This document shows, piece after piece, positions 40,577-51,466 of a DNA stretch of 64,000 nt. Source of the stretch: Hahella sp. (GTDB taxonomy: Bacteria; Pseudomonadota; Gammaproteobacteria; Pseudomonadales; Oleiphilaceae); assembly GCA_028280065.1 (NCBI GenBank), contig JANQMN010000069.1, positions 29,424 to 93,423 on the forward strand, given 5' to 3'. Numbering within the stretch: position 1 is the first letter of the stretch; every line of letters begins with the position of its first letter. Below the pieces are notes generated by a model. That model ran no database searches, was not told the DNA's origin, and was given only the letters and a program-made list of their open reading frames with translations. Both the position numbers and the translations under genes were made by a program.

Positions 40577-40827
40577 AGGATCCTTCCGGTCAGGCTGAGG
40601 TTAGTTATTACGGCATATAGTGTTGTAGAAGAAAGCCGATTTCGCCAGTCAGAAAGTGTGGATTTGATGTTTGCCGAAGATATTTGATGCTTTGTTATTG
40701 AAAGAGATGAAGAAATGATCAATGTAAAGCGGTTTCCAGTAAGTCCGGCCGATATGCCAACATCTAGCCGATATGTTTCCATGATCCCAGGGTAACAGGT
40801 AGTTCCCGAAATCGAAGACCTTCAGAC

Positions 40828-41274
40828 TTATAGCGCCTTCTTGCTTTCTGAAGCGGAATCGGGCATTTCATTTTGCTCCGCCTCCAAGGCTTCGAGCCAC
40901 TCAAACGCCTCCTTGTCAATGACGCTAATATGGTGGTTTAGCCAGCAGTTCAGATAGCGTCTCAAGTCTTCAAGCTTGATTTCTCCCGTTGACTGCCACA
41001 GCTCTTGTTGCTTAATCATGAACTCGAAGAAATCGGTATGTTCCTGTTTATGGGCATTAGTGCGAGGATATCCGTCAAACAGCTCTTCTTCGTAACCGAA
41101 GTGGTATACCGTGTACTTGAGGAGTGAGTTTAAAATCTTTTCTATTTCATACCGCTCATTCGCGGTAATTTCTTCCCCAAGCCGATTAATAATGTTGAGC
41201 AGCCGTTTATGCTGACTATCAATATCTTCTCGTCCTACAGACATTTCGTCTCGCCAAGAAACCGTTTCAAACAT
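40828..41274 (-). CDS. Bacteriohemerythrin
   Basis: DIDSQHKRLLNIIN, YHFGYEEELF, HKQEHTDFFEF, WLNHHISVIDKE: full hemerythrin metal-ligand set. Confidence 0.95.
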   Translation of the reverse strand: MFETVSWRDEMSVGREDIDSQHKRLLNIINRLGEEITANERYEIEKILNSLLKYTVYHFGYEEELFDGYPRTNAHKQEHTDFFEFMIKQQELWQSTGEIKLEDLRRYLNCWLNHHISVIDKEAFEWLEALEAEQNEMPDSASESKKAL

Positions 41275-41289
41275 GGGAAGTACAGCGGC

Positions 41290-41592
41290 CTAGTGATTTG
41301 GCCGGCTTTTGCTCAATCCATAACTATCAAAACTGTTGCACATGGCAAACTCGATTCCCTGACGAATCAGGCATGAAATTTTGCTGTACCGCATTTCAGT
41401 CGGAATTATCGGGTTTACTCCTTCCGGAACATCCCAGCTACCACTTAAAAGCTCTACTCTAAAGCCGCTTTTATGCTGTACGGCTTTATCTGATACAAAG
41501 TGCCAATCCATAAATTTTTCCCATCTCATATCTAATCTAATTTCATAAAAACTATTTTCGAGTAGGGTGTAGCGGTTGTCGAAACCGCACAA
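41290..41592 (-). CDS. Hypothetical protein between hemerythrin and luxI-like genes
   Basis: 100-aa ORF with protein-like composition, co-directional with neighbours. Confidence 0.45.
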   Translation of the reverse strand: MCGFDNRYTLLENSFYEIRLDMRWEKFMDWHFVSDKAVQHKSGFRVELLSGSWDVPEGVNPIIPTEMRYSKISCLIRQGIEFAMCNSFDSYGLSKSRPNH

Positions 41593-41638
41593 TTTGCAAA
41601 GGTTGCAACCCGGTGGTCTATACCACCTGCCTTACCGC

Positions 41639-42193
41639 TTACTCCAATTCAATCCAGCATGCGAACAATGGGTAGCCATTGATGATTTTTGGCGGGCCGG
41701 CACGATGTGCTTTGAAGCCGGCTTTTCTGAGAAGACGTTCAACTCCCAGGGGAGAAACGCTGATCATTCTCTTTGCGCCATGTTCCTGGGCACAGCGGAT
41801 AGCGGCTTTGAGTAGATCGACGCTATGTTCGGCAGAAAACTGTGCGTTGGTTGGGCTGGTTTCAGCTTGCAAATCGAGAGACGTGAATCTTGATAATTCC
41901 CAAATCTCGGCGGATTTAGGCGGTTTCAGTCCATTCAATAATTCTGGAAACACTTCTTCCAGTAAATACGGCAGGGTTGTTGGCAGAAGTCTGGCACAAC
42001 CGGTAATCTGACTGTCTTCGTTCCGCGCCACCACATAGATGGTTTCGGAATGATCGAACTGGTCTGACTCGTAGCCGTTCTCGGTATCGAGATCCCAGCC
42101 CAGTCGATCAACAAATACTTCGTATCGGTAGGTAAAAAGTTCGCATCTTGCCTGATTTGAGAGTCCTTGCGATGTATGTGACTTATAGTTCAC
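41639..42193 (-). CDS. Acyl-homoserine-lactone synthase (LuxI family)
   Basis: YRYEVFVDRLGWDL, YVVARNEDSQITGCARLLPTTLPYLLEEVFPELL, AEIWELSRF. Confidence 0.95.
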   Translation of the reverse strand: MNYKSHTSQGLSNQARCELFTYRYEVFVDRLGWDLDTENGYESDQFDHSETIYVVARNEDSQITGCARLLPTTLPYLLEEVFPELLNGLKPPKSAEIWELSRFTSLDLQAETSPTNAQFSAEHSVDLLKAAIRCAQEHGAKRMISVSPLGVERLLRKAGFKAHRAGPPKIINGYPLFACWIELE

Positions 42194-42255
42194 GCGGCAC
42201 CCCCATAAAAATGTTTCGTCAGGGGCTATTAACTAAAATTTAACGAACCCGTTGT

Positions 42256-42275
42256 AGCTGTTAAGTTTGACAGGT
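42256..42275 (-). promoter_or_regulatory. lux box upstream of the luxI-like gene
   Basis: Minus strand ACCTGTCAAACTTAACAGCT, i.e. CTGT-N8-ACAG dyad, about 60 bp upstream of the luxI start. Confidence 0.75.
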
Positions 42276-42277
42276 GG

Positions 42278-42709
42278 CTATGCGTACTTGTTTGTGATAT
42301 GCGCCGAAATTTGGTCGCCCCAGCATAACTGGCCGACTAAAACAGACAGATACTTCATGCAGGTATCGGGTTCCAAATCTCGTTCGTACCGGTCCAAAAG
42401 AACGACATTGCTAAATGGGTGACCGACCATTTTGTATCGGGGCGGGATATCGTATCCGTCGAATTCCCAGTCCCATCCGATGGAAATTGCCGGTTCCGTT
42501 TCACTGATCCATTCCGTATAGCCGTTCATTTTGCAGACGCGGTTACTGGTCGTATCCGCTTCCGGCTCGTCGGCATAGACTCCCGAGTCCAGGTGTTTTA
42601 GTTTGACAGCATCCAGCTCAAGACTGGATAAACGAACATATCCGTCATCGGACAGGCGAAGCTTCGGTTGGTGCATTGTAAGTTCCTGGTTCACTTGGTT
42701 TTCCTCCAT
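42278..42709 (-). CDS. RsaM/TofM-like (DUF4902-type) quorum-sensing modulator
   Basis: 143 aa, located between luxI-like and luxR-like genes; size, position and sequence character (YVRLSSLELDAVKLKHLDSG; EWISETEPAISIGWDWEFD) fit RsaM-type proteins. No alignment run. Confidence 0.65.
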   Translation of the reverse strand: MEENQVNQELTMHQPKLRLSDDGYVRLSSLELDAVKLKHLDSGVYADEPEADTTSNRVCKMNGYTEWISETEPAISIGWDWEFDGYDIPPRYKMVGHPFSNVVLLDRYERDLEPDTCMKYLSVLVGQLCWGDQISAHITNKYA

Positions 42710-42798
42710 TGGCTATAATGGTGTATTGTAAACACTTGTCGGCATGTTGGTGATTGATAAATCTGACAGGTATATGAAAGGCCAAGAGGCTGGTCAAA

Positions 42799-43509
42799 AT
42801 GGAACAGTGGATTGAAGAACAACTTCATCTATTGCTGAATGTGTCGTCGAAAGATGAGCTCTTCTCCGGTTTAACCAAGGCAGCGCGACTCCTGGAGTTC
42901 GACTACTTTGCCTACGGTCTGCGCATTAATATGCCGGTGACCTCGCCGAAGATTGAAATGCTGAATAACTACCCCGAACAGTGGCAGCAGCAGTATTCCG
43001 CGCAAAATTATGTGGCAATCGACCCCACCGTTAAACACGGCTCTCAAAGCTTGAGGCCGGTTGTTTGGTCGGAAGAACTCTTCTCAAATACGCCGAACCT
43101 GTGGGAGGAAGCTTCCTCCTTCGGGTTGCGCTTCGGTTGGGCGCAGTCTACCCATAGCTTACCGGGAATATCGGGAATGATGACCCTGGCGCGATCTGCA
43201 AGCGACCTGAATGAATTGGAACTCACAGCCAAATCGGCCTTGATGGTATGGTTCACTCAAATTGCGCATATTGGCTTGCAGGACATTTTACTACCTGAAA
43301 TGCTGCCGGAGCTAAACGTTAATCTCACACTGCGGGAAATGGAAATTTTACGATGGACAGCAGACGGTAAAACCTCGAATGAAGTTTCCGTGATTTTGGG
43401 GATTGCCGAGCGAACGGTGAATTTCCACCTCAATAATGCGATGTCCAAACTCAACGTCATCAATAAAACCGCGGCTGTCGTAAAGGCTGTGCAGTTGGGG
43501 ATAATCTAG
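42799..43509 (+). CDS. LuxR-family quorum-sensing regulator (autoinducer-binding + HTH)
   Basis: Autoinducer-binding domain (FDYFAYGLRI, YVAIDPTVKHG, GWAQSTHSLPG) and HTH LTLREMEILRWTADGKTSNEVSVILGIAERTVNFHLNNAMSKLNV. Confidence 0.95.
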   Translation: MEQWIEEQLHLLLNVSSKDELFSGLTKAARLLEFDYFAYGLRINMPVTSPKIEMLNNYPEQWQQQYSAQNYVAIDPTVKHGSQSLRPVVWSEELFSNTPNLWEEASSFGLRFGWAQSTHSLPGISGMMTLARSASDLNELELTAKSALMVWFTQIAHIGLQDILLPEMLPELNVNLTLREMEILRWTADGKTSNEVSVILGIAERTVNFHLNNAMSKLNVINKTAAVVKAVQLGII

Positions 43510-43537
43510 CGCCTGCCACCGGTCCTTGGAGCAGCAG

Positions 43538-44440
43538 TTACAGCTCCAGCCAAAGAGTGGCATCCTGCAAAGGACTATCTTTCGGAAGGTACGGGTTCTC
43601 AAACCGAATTAAACGCCTGGCTTTGACGTTCGCTTTTTCTATAACCGCGCCGTACTCTCTGTAAAACAATGCATCGAAAGAACCGTCTTCTCTCGCGCGC
43701 CGGAATCCCTCGGTCAACCGGTCGTGCAGCGGGTTATCTTTAGCCACATATAAATAATCCCCGATTGGATAATGGATGACCAGCGTGTCCTCCACCATTA
43801 GATCCGGGCAGCATTCTTTGTGGGTGGCCACTTCATTCCAAGGCTCGTGTAAAGCGCGATGTAAATAATCATAACGCTTACCCTGCAGCATTCTGAAAAG
43901 GTAGTCGTATTCGTTTTCGGTAACGACCACACTGGCATTATGCTTTAATACCGGAAGATCCCCCCATTGCGCCCCAAACCCTGCACGAAGTTGGCGCAGA
44001 TCGGTCAGGGAATGTACTGCTTCAAATTTTTTACTGTTATCCCTATGTATCAACAAAATACGCCATCCTAATAAGCCCTTGCGAATGGGGACCTTGATGG
44101 GCATCAACAGTCTGTTGGCTTTCAGGCTTATCGGCAATTGGGCGACATCCAAGTGGCCGAGTTGGAGTTCCCTGATAATCCGATCTTGCGTCATGGGGAC
44201 ATAGCCCTGAAGGCGATAGCTCCCGAACTGATTCCGGGTAGTATCCAGAAGCAGTACCAGCAGTTTTTTCATGTAGTCATAACGATTATCGTCCGCCGTC
44301 CTGCCGATCGGGTGAATGACGACCATTTCTTCGGAGGCTGCAACGGGTAACGTTCCCGTTGTCAGCACGAAAGTGACAAGGATTAGTCGCAACAGGGTGC
44401 CTAGTGGCTTTGGCAATTCGGTAAACAGAGGTGTTTTCAT
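43538..44440 (-). CDS. Periplasmic substrate-binding-like protein
   Basis: Signal peptide; RIIRELQLGHLDVAQLP, IRKGLLGWRILLI; paralogous to products at 59779 and 60674. Confidence 0.75.
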   Translation of the reverse strand: MKTPLFTELPKPLGTLLRLILVTFVLTTGTLPVAASEEMVVIHPIGRTADDNRYDYMKKLLVLLLDTTRNQFGSYRLQGYVPMTQDRIIRELQLGHLDVAQLPISLKANRLLMPIKVPIRKGLLGWRILLIHRDNSKKFEAVHSLTDLRQLRAGFGAQWGDLPVLKHNASVVVTENEYDYLFRMLQGKRYDYLHRALHEPWNEVATHKECCPDLMVEDTLVIHYPIGDYLYVAKDNPLHDRLTEGFRRAREDGSFDALFYREYGAVIEKANVKARRLIRFENPYLPKDSPLQDATLWLEL

Positions 44441-44678
44441 GATTCGTCAAACCATAATCTTCACATCCCTATGGTCTGCTAATCCAGCTTTACTTGGGCG
44501 ATATCTCTTAAAGGTCTAAGGCAAGAGATAATCGAGAGAGCTTCTCTGTGCTCATTCCAGTATAGCCCAAACCGGTAAATTGACTGCCTGAAGAAACTTC
44601 CTGACCGCTGCTAAATCTTTGCACCTTGTGGTTATCCCAAGTCTTTCAATGGGTGTGTCAAGGTCAAAATAGCCTGTC

Positions 44679-44726
44679 AAAAGTGACAGTGTCTGGAGTG
44701 GTATAAAAGTGACAGTGTTTGGAGTG
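44679..44726. repeat. Two 22-bp direct repeats
   Basis: AAAAGTGACAGTGTCTGGAGTG (44679-44700) and AAAAGTGACAGTGTTTGGAGTG (44705-44726), one mismatch. Confidence 0.8.
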
Positions 44727-44903
44727 CATTGATTGACAGTGAAATCAGCGATCGGAAGTCGGTTTGAGAGCCGAAGAAAATCTAGTAAAGGATAGATATG
44801 AGACGTTTTGATGGCAGGACTAAGCTTGAAAAATCCCTAGGCAACCTTGAAACACTTGTAAAGAATCTGGAGCTTATTCAAGTCACAAAGATTCGAATGT
44901 GGG

Positions 44904-45068
44904 GAGGAGCAACGTGTTGCAGCCGCATTTTCCGGAGTAGCCGTGCCTGTAATTCTCGATAAACTGAAGCTGGATCCGGCGCTATCCGGTGCGGTGATTC
45001 TCACTACGGTCACTGACATTGTCGGATTTGTTGCGTTTCTCGGGCTAGGAACGATTTTACTATTGTGA
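44904..45068 (+). pseudogene. 3' remnant of an MgtE-like magnesium transporter gene
   Basis: EEQRVAAAFSGVAVPVILDKLKLDPALSGAVILTTVTDIVGFVAFLGLGTILLL* matches the MgtE C-terminal TM region; no intact 5' part. Confidence 0.7.
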
Positions 45069-45283
45069 AGAAGCGGTCATAGCATTTTGCCCTACCCAAA
45101 AAGCGGAGGAGATTGAGCAGCAAATCACTCGAGATATCATTGTGTGGCATGCAAAGCAGGCCAAATCAGAAACGGCACTTAGCACTTAGAGCTAGAAGCA
45201 TCATGCCTAATAGAACCTTTTCGAAATCTAGGTCAGCGTAATCGAATAGCTTTTTTGTCAGGATATATTTTGTCGCTTTGGTA

Positions 45284-45694
45284 TTATCTTTTGGTCAAAA
45301 TAACTTTTAGAAATTTTTCGATTTCCAAGACTGCGCAACTCATTACCTTGGCAATGGATAGTTTAATATTTTCCAACTCGCGATAGCTTTGCTCATCTAA
45401 ATCTGGATTTTGAAGTTTGTTTGAAATCTCGGCTGATAGTTTGGAAAGGTGGTTCAACTGCTCTATGGCTTGTTTGACACTTTTCAGAATATTTTGTCCT
45501 TCAGGTGTAAATGCCAGAGGGATAGATTCCTTGCTCGCAGTTGTAGCGTCCAACACCATTTTATTGGACTCTGCCATGAGTTTCAGGGCTGCATTAAAAA
45601 GGCCCGGATGCGCAATCATAGAATCCTTGTTTGCATTGAGCGCATTTAAAGTCTCTAACAGCTTCTGTTGCTTGTTGATAAAATCTGCGTCCAT
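45284..45694 (-). CDS. Hypothetical helical protein
   Basis: 136 aa, mostly amphipathic helix; preceded by GAGGAAG. Confidence 0.6.
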   Translation of the reverse strand: MDADFINKQQKLLETLNALNANKDSMIAHPGLFNAALKLMAESNKMVLDATTASKESIPLAFTPEGQNILKSVKQAIEQLNHLSKLSAEISNKLQNPDLDEQSYRELENIKLSIAKVMSCAVLEIEKFLKVILTKR

Positions 45695-46435
45695 ACTTCC
45701 TCCTCAAACACGTGTCAACCATTGGGCTACCGCAGTTGCAACGTTTTTCGAGCTCAGTATTAATTCGCTTTGTCGGACAGTTGTGGTCGTCGGTATTCAA
45801 CGGAAGTTTACCGACTGATGACCCACTACTTTTGCCCAATTAACCACTTAATGGCTAATACCAACAAACTTTCATCACTAATTTTTCTGCTTAAACAACC
45901 TTGCTATATCGACCTTACCAAGTTAGGTGCCTAGCACTATTCACATCTATTTAGAACAGCGGTTTGGTTCCTAGTTGATAACCAAGAATACAGGAATATC
46001 TCGATTAATTAATTGTTTCCAAACAAGATTGCTAACTTTTATTGAGCGGGATTGTGGAACCAAACGAAAGGAATCGCAAAAGTTCGTTTGTGAGATATAT
46101 CTGAAAATCTTGTGAGACTTATCCTACAGACTGATGTTGCACTACCGGACTGTACAACTTGAAGTTTGGATAGGTTTTTTAGATGTAAATAAGCATTATT
46201 GGACATTTGGTATTAATGTGATACGAAGTCAGTGGCGTGAACACTGGGTTGCTTTTTATAGGATGGCCACGACCGCTATGTGCTGGTGTTGGAAAAGGAG
46301 TTAGAGGTCGTTCAGGAAACCTTTATATCCATTTACAAGGATGAATGAAATTTTTATGCTGGACTGTTATTTGTCCACCCTCTAAACGGACGAAGGTTTC
46401 CTGAGCCATACAGTGCTTTGTACGTAGGTGCCCGG

Positions 46436-48442
46436 CTACTCCTGCGTTTGTAACTGTCCGCCAACATTATCCAGCAACTGCACGACTTCGTGGGAAAGTT
46501 CCTTTAGCGTGTGGAAGTGCTGCTCCGCTTCTTGATGCCGCCCGGATTCTTTGTGATCGATAATTTTGCGAATGGCTTGGTGGAGGTCAGCGTGCGGTTT
46601 TTCAATTGCCTGCATAGCCGGTATTGCCTGGTATTGCGAGGCAGCTTGATCGTAATACCACTTCCCGAAAGCGCACTCCTTGTGTGAAACCGCCTCCTCC
46701 CTCGATAAGCTGCCGGCCCCTGTCAGGTAGGAATAAACCCGGCTGGCCCAGGCCAAATGGGCGAATTTGGCATGCTCAATTTCGATCGCCGGATTTCTCG
46801 ACTTAAACTGGGCGGCAGCGCTTCGCAGGCTGGCGATGCGTTCTCCGATATCCACGGTAGCCTGGATGGCTTCTTCAGTGTTTTCCAGCGTTTGTTCGGC
46901 GACAACGCTGATGTTGGTGATGTTGCGATTGATTTCTTCAGTGACATGCTGCTGTTCTTCGGAGGCGGTAGCGATTTGGTTCGCCATGGAAGAAATCGTG
47001 TCGATCAGCGCCAGAACGCTCCGCAACGCATCGTTGGCTATAGCGGTTTGCTCAGCGCCGTTATTCGCCTCCGCTTGGCTTCGCTTCATCACGCTTACCA
47101 CCTCTGCAACCTGGGTTTGCAAACGGGTAATCATGCTGCCGATCTCTTCAATGGAAGACCGGGTCCGTTGTGCCAACGCACGCACTTCGTCCGCGACCAC
47201 GGCGAATCCCCGTCCTTTTTCCCCCGCCCGCGCAGCTTCGATGGCGGCATTCAGAGCCAATAAATTGGTCTGCTCGGCAATGCTGTTAATGACCTCCAGA
47301 ACGCCGGTAATATTGCTGCTTTCGTCTTCCAGCTTGTCGAGCGAAGCGGAGGCGTGCTGCACCTCTCCGTGCAGGCGTTGCATTACCTCCATGGTAGACT
47401 GCATCAGGCGATCGGCTTCATAAATCTCTGTTTTCGCTTGGTCCGAAGCCGTCGCGGCTTCTGAAGTGTTGTTAGCCACTTCCTGAAAGCTCGCGGACAT
47501 TTCATTCATCGCCGTGGCGACCTGATCGATTTCCTTGTGTTGAATGCGTACGCCTTTAGCCGTTTCGTTCACGGATTCGGTGACTCGCGTGCTCTCCGAA
47601 CCAACTTTTACGGATGCGCCCAGGACTTCAATTAAAAGGTTTTCGACCCTGGATAGCAGTGCATTGAAGTGGCGGGAGAGAAAGCTGACTTCATCCTTGC
47701 CCTTTGGCGTCAGAACTTTCGAAAGATCATTATGCTTGGATACCTCGCCGATACCGTACGCCACTGTTTCAATGCCGCGTGAAATCGCTCTGCCGTTGAC
47801 CACGATCAGCAGGAATAAAAGGCTCGACAGGCCGATGCAAAGCGCTAGGACTGAAAATGCATTGTCATCGGTTTGATCAAATATTTCTTGCTTTTTCGAC
47901 AACTTGAAAGCGAACAACTCTTCGGACAAAGAGTTTAATCCGGCAATAGCGGGTCCGTCACTGACCTTGACAATGGCGTCACGCGCTTCGGCATTTTTTC
48001 CTTCGCTAAGCAGTTGCGTGACGACGGGAACAAAATTTTCATATTCACTTGCGGTTTTGGTGATGGCCGTTAGCGCTTCTTTCTCGGATTCGGACAAGTT
48101 CGGAAGTTGCCGATAGGTCGTGATTGCCGCCCTGAGCTTCGAGAAGTTAAGTGCGGTACGTTCGACGTACTTCGTCTGCCCTCTCAACACATAGTTTTTA
48201 AAATTGTGGATCATGCCGCCATAACCCAGATGGGTATAAAGTTCCGTGATCAGTTCCTGGCGTTCGGAAAGCGTGTTGATCATCGAACCCCAGTCGCCTT
48301 TCATTTCCTGAATCTTGATGTGTTGATACCAGGTAATCGTGGCCAGCAGGATGACGGCGACAACCGCCACACTATAAAGTCTTACTTTAATAGAAAGTTG
48401 AGACAGAATTTCATTCAAAACAACGACCTCATCATTGAACAA
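46436..48442 (-). CDS. Methyl-accepting chemotaxis protein with C-terminal CZB (zinc-binding) domain
   Basis: [39 protein letters not shown]-terminal [17 protein letters not shown]...CAFGKWYYD...HADLHQAI. Confidence 0.94.
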   Translation of the reverse strand: MFNDEVVVLNEILSQLSIKVRLYSVAVVAVILLATITWYQHIKIQEMKGDWGSMINTLSERQELITELYTHLGYGGMIHNFKNYVLRGQTKYVERTALNFSKLRAAITTYRQLPNLSESEKEALTAITKTASEYENFVPVVTQLLSEGKNAEARDAIVKVSDGPAIAGLNSLSEELFAFKLSKKQEIFDQTDDNAFSVLALCIGLSSLLFLLIVVNGRAISRGIETVAYGIGEVSKHNDLSKVLTPKGKDEVSFLSRHFNALLSRVENLLIEVLGASVKVGSESTRVTESVNETAKGVRIQHKEIDQVATAMNEMSASFQEVANNTSEAATASDQAKTEIYEADRLMQSTMEVMQRLHGEVQHASASLDKLEDESSNITGVLEVINSIAEQTNLLALNAAIEAARAGEKGRGFAVVADEVRALAQRTRSSIEEIGSMITRLQTQVAEVVSVMKRSQAEANNGAEQTAIANDALRSVLALIDTISSMANQIATASEEQQHVTEEINRNITNISVVAEQTLENTEEAIQATVDIGERIASLRSAAAQFKSRNPAIEIEHAKFAHLAWASRVYSYLTGAGSLSREEAVSHKECAFGKWYYDQAASQYQAIPAMQAIEKPHADLHQAIRKIIDHKESGRHQEAEQHFHTLKELSHEVVQLLDNVGGQLQTQE

Positions 48443-48629
48443 ATACTAAACTACTTGTCTCGCTGCCAAGGAATACCGGAATAGTCTCGGCTTCCAAGGC
48501 GGCATGGGAATTTACCAAAAACATAGCATTGTCCAAGATCGCCATTAATGCCAGTTTGGTATCGACTAATTGCTTATGTTTCTTTAAACGATGCGTTAAC
48601 CTGATCCTGGTCAGATTTCCAATCAGCAG

Positions 48630-50207
48630 TTAAACCTGGAATTGGCTTACAAGTTCCTGTAACTCCTTGCTGTTGCGATGTAACTGGGTACTCGCACTTG
48701 CCGTTTGTTGGGCTCCTTTGGAGGTTTGTTCGGCAATAGACTGGATATTGGTAAGATTCTCGCTCATCTCTTCGGTAGTGGCCGATTGTTCTTCGGCGGC
48801 GCTAGCAATCTGAGTGTTCAAGTTAACTATCTCGGCCACTGCCTTTGTTATGTTGGATAACGACTCTCCCGCGAATTTGGCATCGTCCACGGTAACTTGC
48901 GCCGCCTTGCAACTTTTTTCCATGACCGATACTGCTTGCTCGGTGCCGGATTCGAACTTTGCCACCAGTTCTTCAATTTCGATCGTGGACGACTGGGTTC
49001 TTTGTGCCAGTGTCCGCACCTCGTCGGCGACGACCGCAAAGCCTCGGCCCTGTTCGCCTGCGCGTGCCGCTTCAATTGCGGCATTCAGCGCCAGCAGATT
49101 GGTTTGTTCGGCAATGGTCTTTATCACCGTCAATACATTGCCGATGTTTTCGCCGTCGGTCTTCAGTTTGGATATAACTTCTGCCGCGCTTTCAACATCG
49201 GCCACCAGGGCGTCAATGGAGCCGATGGTCTTTTGGACGACCTTATTGCCTTGATTGGCTTGGGTATCTCCCGAGTCGGCAGAATTTGCCGCCACTTCGG
49301 CATTTGCCGCCACTTCTCTGATGCTCGCGGCCATTTCATGCATGGCTGTAGCGACTTGGGTAATTTCATCGGATTGGCGATGTACGCCCTGCTGTGTATT
49401 TTCTGTGATTTCGGTGAGTTGTCGGGACGATTCTTCAAATTGCCTGGCCTGAATTTTCACCTGTGACACGATTCGACTCAGATTCTCAATCCATCGATTA
49501 AACGCCTGTGCCAGTTGCCCGATTTCATCACTCGAGGTAATGGCGGCTCGCTGGGTCAAGTCCCCGGAACGTTCGATTGCCACGATAGTTTCCTGAAGGT
49601 TGTTAACAGGCTTGCTGATCAGATTAGCGACGATAAGTGGAATCACTATGCCCAAAACGATCAGGCTTGCCAGCAGTCCGTATAGTGACCCGCTAACCAC
49701 GCGATTGGAGCTGTGAATTTGCTCGACAATCTGTTCCAGATTTTGTTCATATTCAGACTTCAACTCAACTATCTGCCGGAATATCGTGTCGGCCATTTCA
49801 TTGGACTGACTCAACAAGGTTCCGCCCTGGAGTCGATTGTCATCTAAAAAGGCAGAGGTGGCCTGCCCAAGGAGACCTCGATAGCTTTCGATTTCCGGCA
49901 GGAGCTGTGCAGCGAGCGGGGAATCCAGTTCACCCAGAACTCGGCGAAGTCCATTGTAGTTATCGTCCTGCCTCTGTTTGAACCGGTCCTGCAGCAGCAT
50001 TATGTATTCGAGGGATGCAACACGCAGATCGAAGAATTTTTCTTCCGCCTCATTGATAACCCGAAGTGATTCGACCAACGCTTCTTCCTGAGCTAGCAAT
50101 TTCTGATTTTCATTTAGCTGGAATAATGAAAAAAACAGAACTGCCAACAGGATGACAAGCAGGATAGCGTTACCGAGTAAGATCTTATAGCGAACCGAAA
50201 GTTGCAT
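48630..50207 (-). CDS. Methyl-accepting chemotaxis protein
   Basis: N-terminal TM/sensor, HAMP ([13 protein letters not shown]), MA domain [34 protein letters not shown]. Confidence 0.95.
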   Translation of the reverse strand: MQLSVRYKILLGNAILLVILLAVLFFSLFQLNENQKLLAQEEALVESLRVINEAEEKFFDLRVASLEYIMLLQDRFKQRQDDNYNGLRRVLGELDSPLAAQLLPEIESYRGLLGQATSAFLDDNRLQGGTLLSQSNEMADTIFRQIVELKSEYEQNLEQIVEQIHSSNRVVSGSLYGLLASLIVLGIVIPLIVANLISKPVNNLQETIVAIERSGDLTQRAAITSSDEIGQLAQAFNRWIENLSRIVSQVKIQARQFEESSRQLTEITENTQQGVHRQSDEITQVATAMHEMAASIREVAANAEVAANSADSGDTQANQGNKVVQKTIGSIDALVADVESAAEVISKLKTDGENIGNVLTVIKTIAEQTNLLALNAAIEAARAGEQGRGFAVVADEVRTLAQRTQSSTIEIEELVAKFESGTEQAVSVMEKSCKAAQVTVDDAKFAGESLSNITKAVAEIVNLNTQIASAAEEQSATTEEMSENLTNIQSIAEQTSKGAQQTASASTQLHRNSKELQELVSQFQV

Positions 50208-50221
50208 TTGGACATGATTTC

Positions 50222-51202
50222 CTAGAGAGATACCGTGAGGAGACGATCCAACATATAGCGCACGTGTTGCATTTGGTAAAAAACGTCGGAAGGAGTCTTA
50301 TTCTGTGCCGGTTCGGCCGCAGGTGTTGCACTGTGGACCTGCAAAGGCATTTTCAGCAAGTTGATCTCTGCAATGATGAACTGGGTTTGGGCAAAAACAT
50401 CAATGGGTTGAATCTGGCCGAAGGCATCGATAGCCGGTGCATCTATTTCTGCAAGACTGAATTTTTTCCGGATGTCGTTGAGTAGGTTACGCACGTCGAG
50501 AGCCAGCTTTAAAACATCGCCAGGACTTTTTCCCGGCGTAAAGGAAGCCATTCTAGAACCGTCCGGATGCATCCCGTACTTGGCAGTGATTAACGCGCGT
50601 TTAGTCGTTTCCTGGTCGCTTGGCATGCGCTGGGACAGGGTAAGCAATAAATTCTGTAAATCTTTATTGGCCCGCAATGTATGGGCATAGACTACATTCG
50701 GACTTACCGCTTTGTTGCCATTTAATCGGTTGAGTTTATAGAACAGATTCAGAAGTACGCCATAAACGTCGGAAGGGCTCTTGTTGGAGAACTGGTCCGG
50801 GGAAATATTTACATAGCCAATGGTATCGCGATATCTGAATTCCAAGTGGTTTTTCAGTATTTGCGATCCGAAGTACACGCTGGTAGGAGAGTATTCTATC
50901 GGTGTGGAAAACAGCCTCGGTGGCGGAGGCTTTCCTGAACCGAGCGTGTACTCGTAAAGTTCCGCCAATACCGACGCTTGTAACTCATAGACATGCATGG
51001 GCTTTGCGTCCGATTCCCGTGAAGTAGGCAACTGCAGATTGCCGATTCCTTGCGCCTGCAGGATCGAGTCGACAAGACGGTTGCTGTATTCCAGACTCCC
51101 AAACACATCGCTTGGTGTGTATTGGTTGGAAGCCTGTACCTGGTAACTCATCGAGAGGATGAAAACGAAGAAAACGAGTTTCTTTATGCAATAGCTACCC
51201 AT
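50222..51202 (-). CDS. Secreted protein built of repeated [ST]P[SG]DV[FY] helical units
   Basis: Signal peptide; [94 protein letters not shown] plus weaker copies; 14 bp upstream of the MCP gene. Confidence 0.8.
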   Translation of the reverse strand: MGSYCIKKLVFFVFILSMSYQVQASNQYTPSDVFGSLEYSNRLVDSILQAQGIGNLQLPTSRESDAKPMHVYELQASVLAELYEYTLGSGKPPPPRLFSTPIEYSPTSVYFGSQILKNHLEFRYRDTIGYVNISPDQFSNKSPSDVYGVLLNLFYKLNRLNGNKAVSPNVVYAHTLRANKDLQNLLLTLSQRMPSDQETTKRALITAKYGMHPDGSRMASFTPGKSPGDVLKLALDVRNLLNDIRKKFSLAEIDAPAIDAFGQIQPIDVFAQTQFIIAEINLLKMPLQVHSATPAAEPAQNKTPSDVFYQMQHVRYMLDRLLTVSL

Positions 51203-51466
51203 GCCTGTATTGGCCTCAATCGAATAACAATAAAAAGTATCGTTAGATGTTTTGATTTATTTGCTGCTACGATTTTTTGTCTGGTCCGGATCACCATGAC
51301 AAACTATAGCTTGCTTTGAATATCGGATAGCATCGAAATATTAGTTCTTTAGCGGCTCTGGCGGTTATCGCTGAAAATCCTGTGGGGTATTTCCTACGAA
51401 TCATTTTTTGTTCCATTTGGAGCGCGCGAGGGCACTTGGTTTCACCAAATAAAACTGGAGGGTTTG

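Noticed and set aside
42740-42790. lux-box-like half site ATCTGACAGGT upstream of luxR
   Set aside because: Only one arm matches; the CTGT partner at N8 spacing is absent.
46767-47423. 218-aa plus-strand ORF opposite the MCP gene
   Set aside because: Shadow of the highly conserved MCP signalling domain; Ser/Ala-rich antisense composition.
47180-49100. Near-identical segments in the two MCP genes ([27 protein letters not shown])
   Set aside because: Expected conservation of the MCP hairpin tip, not a repeat of special interest.
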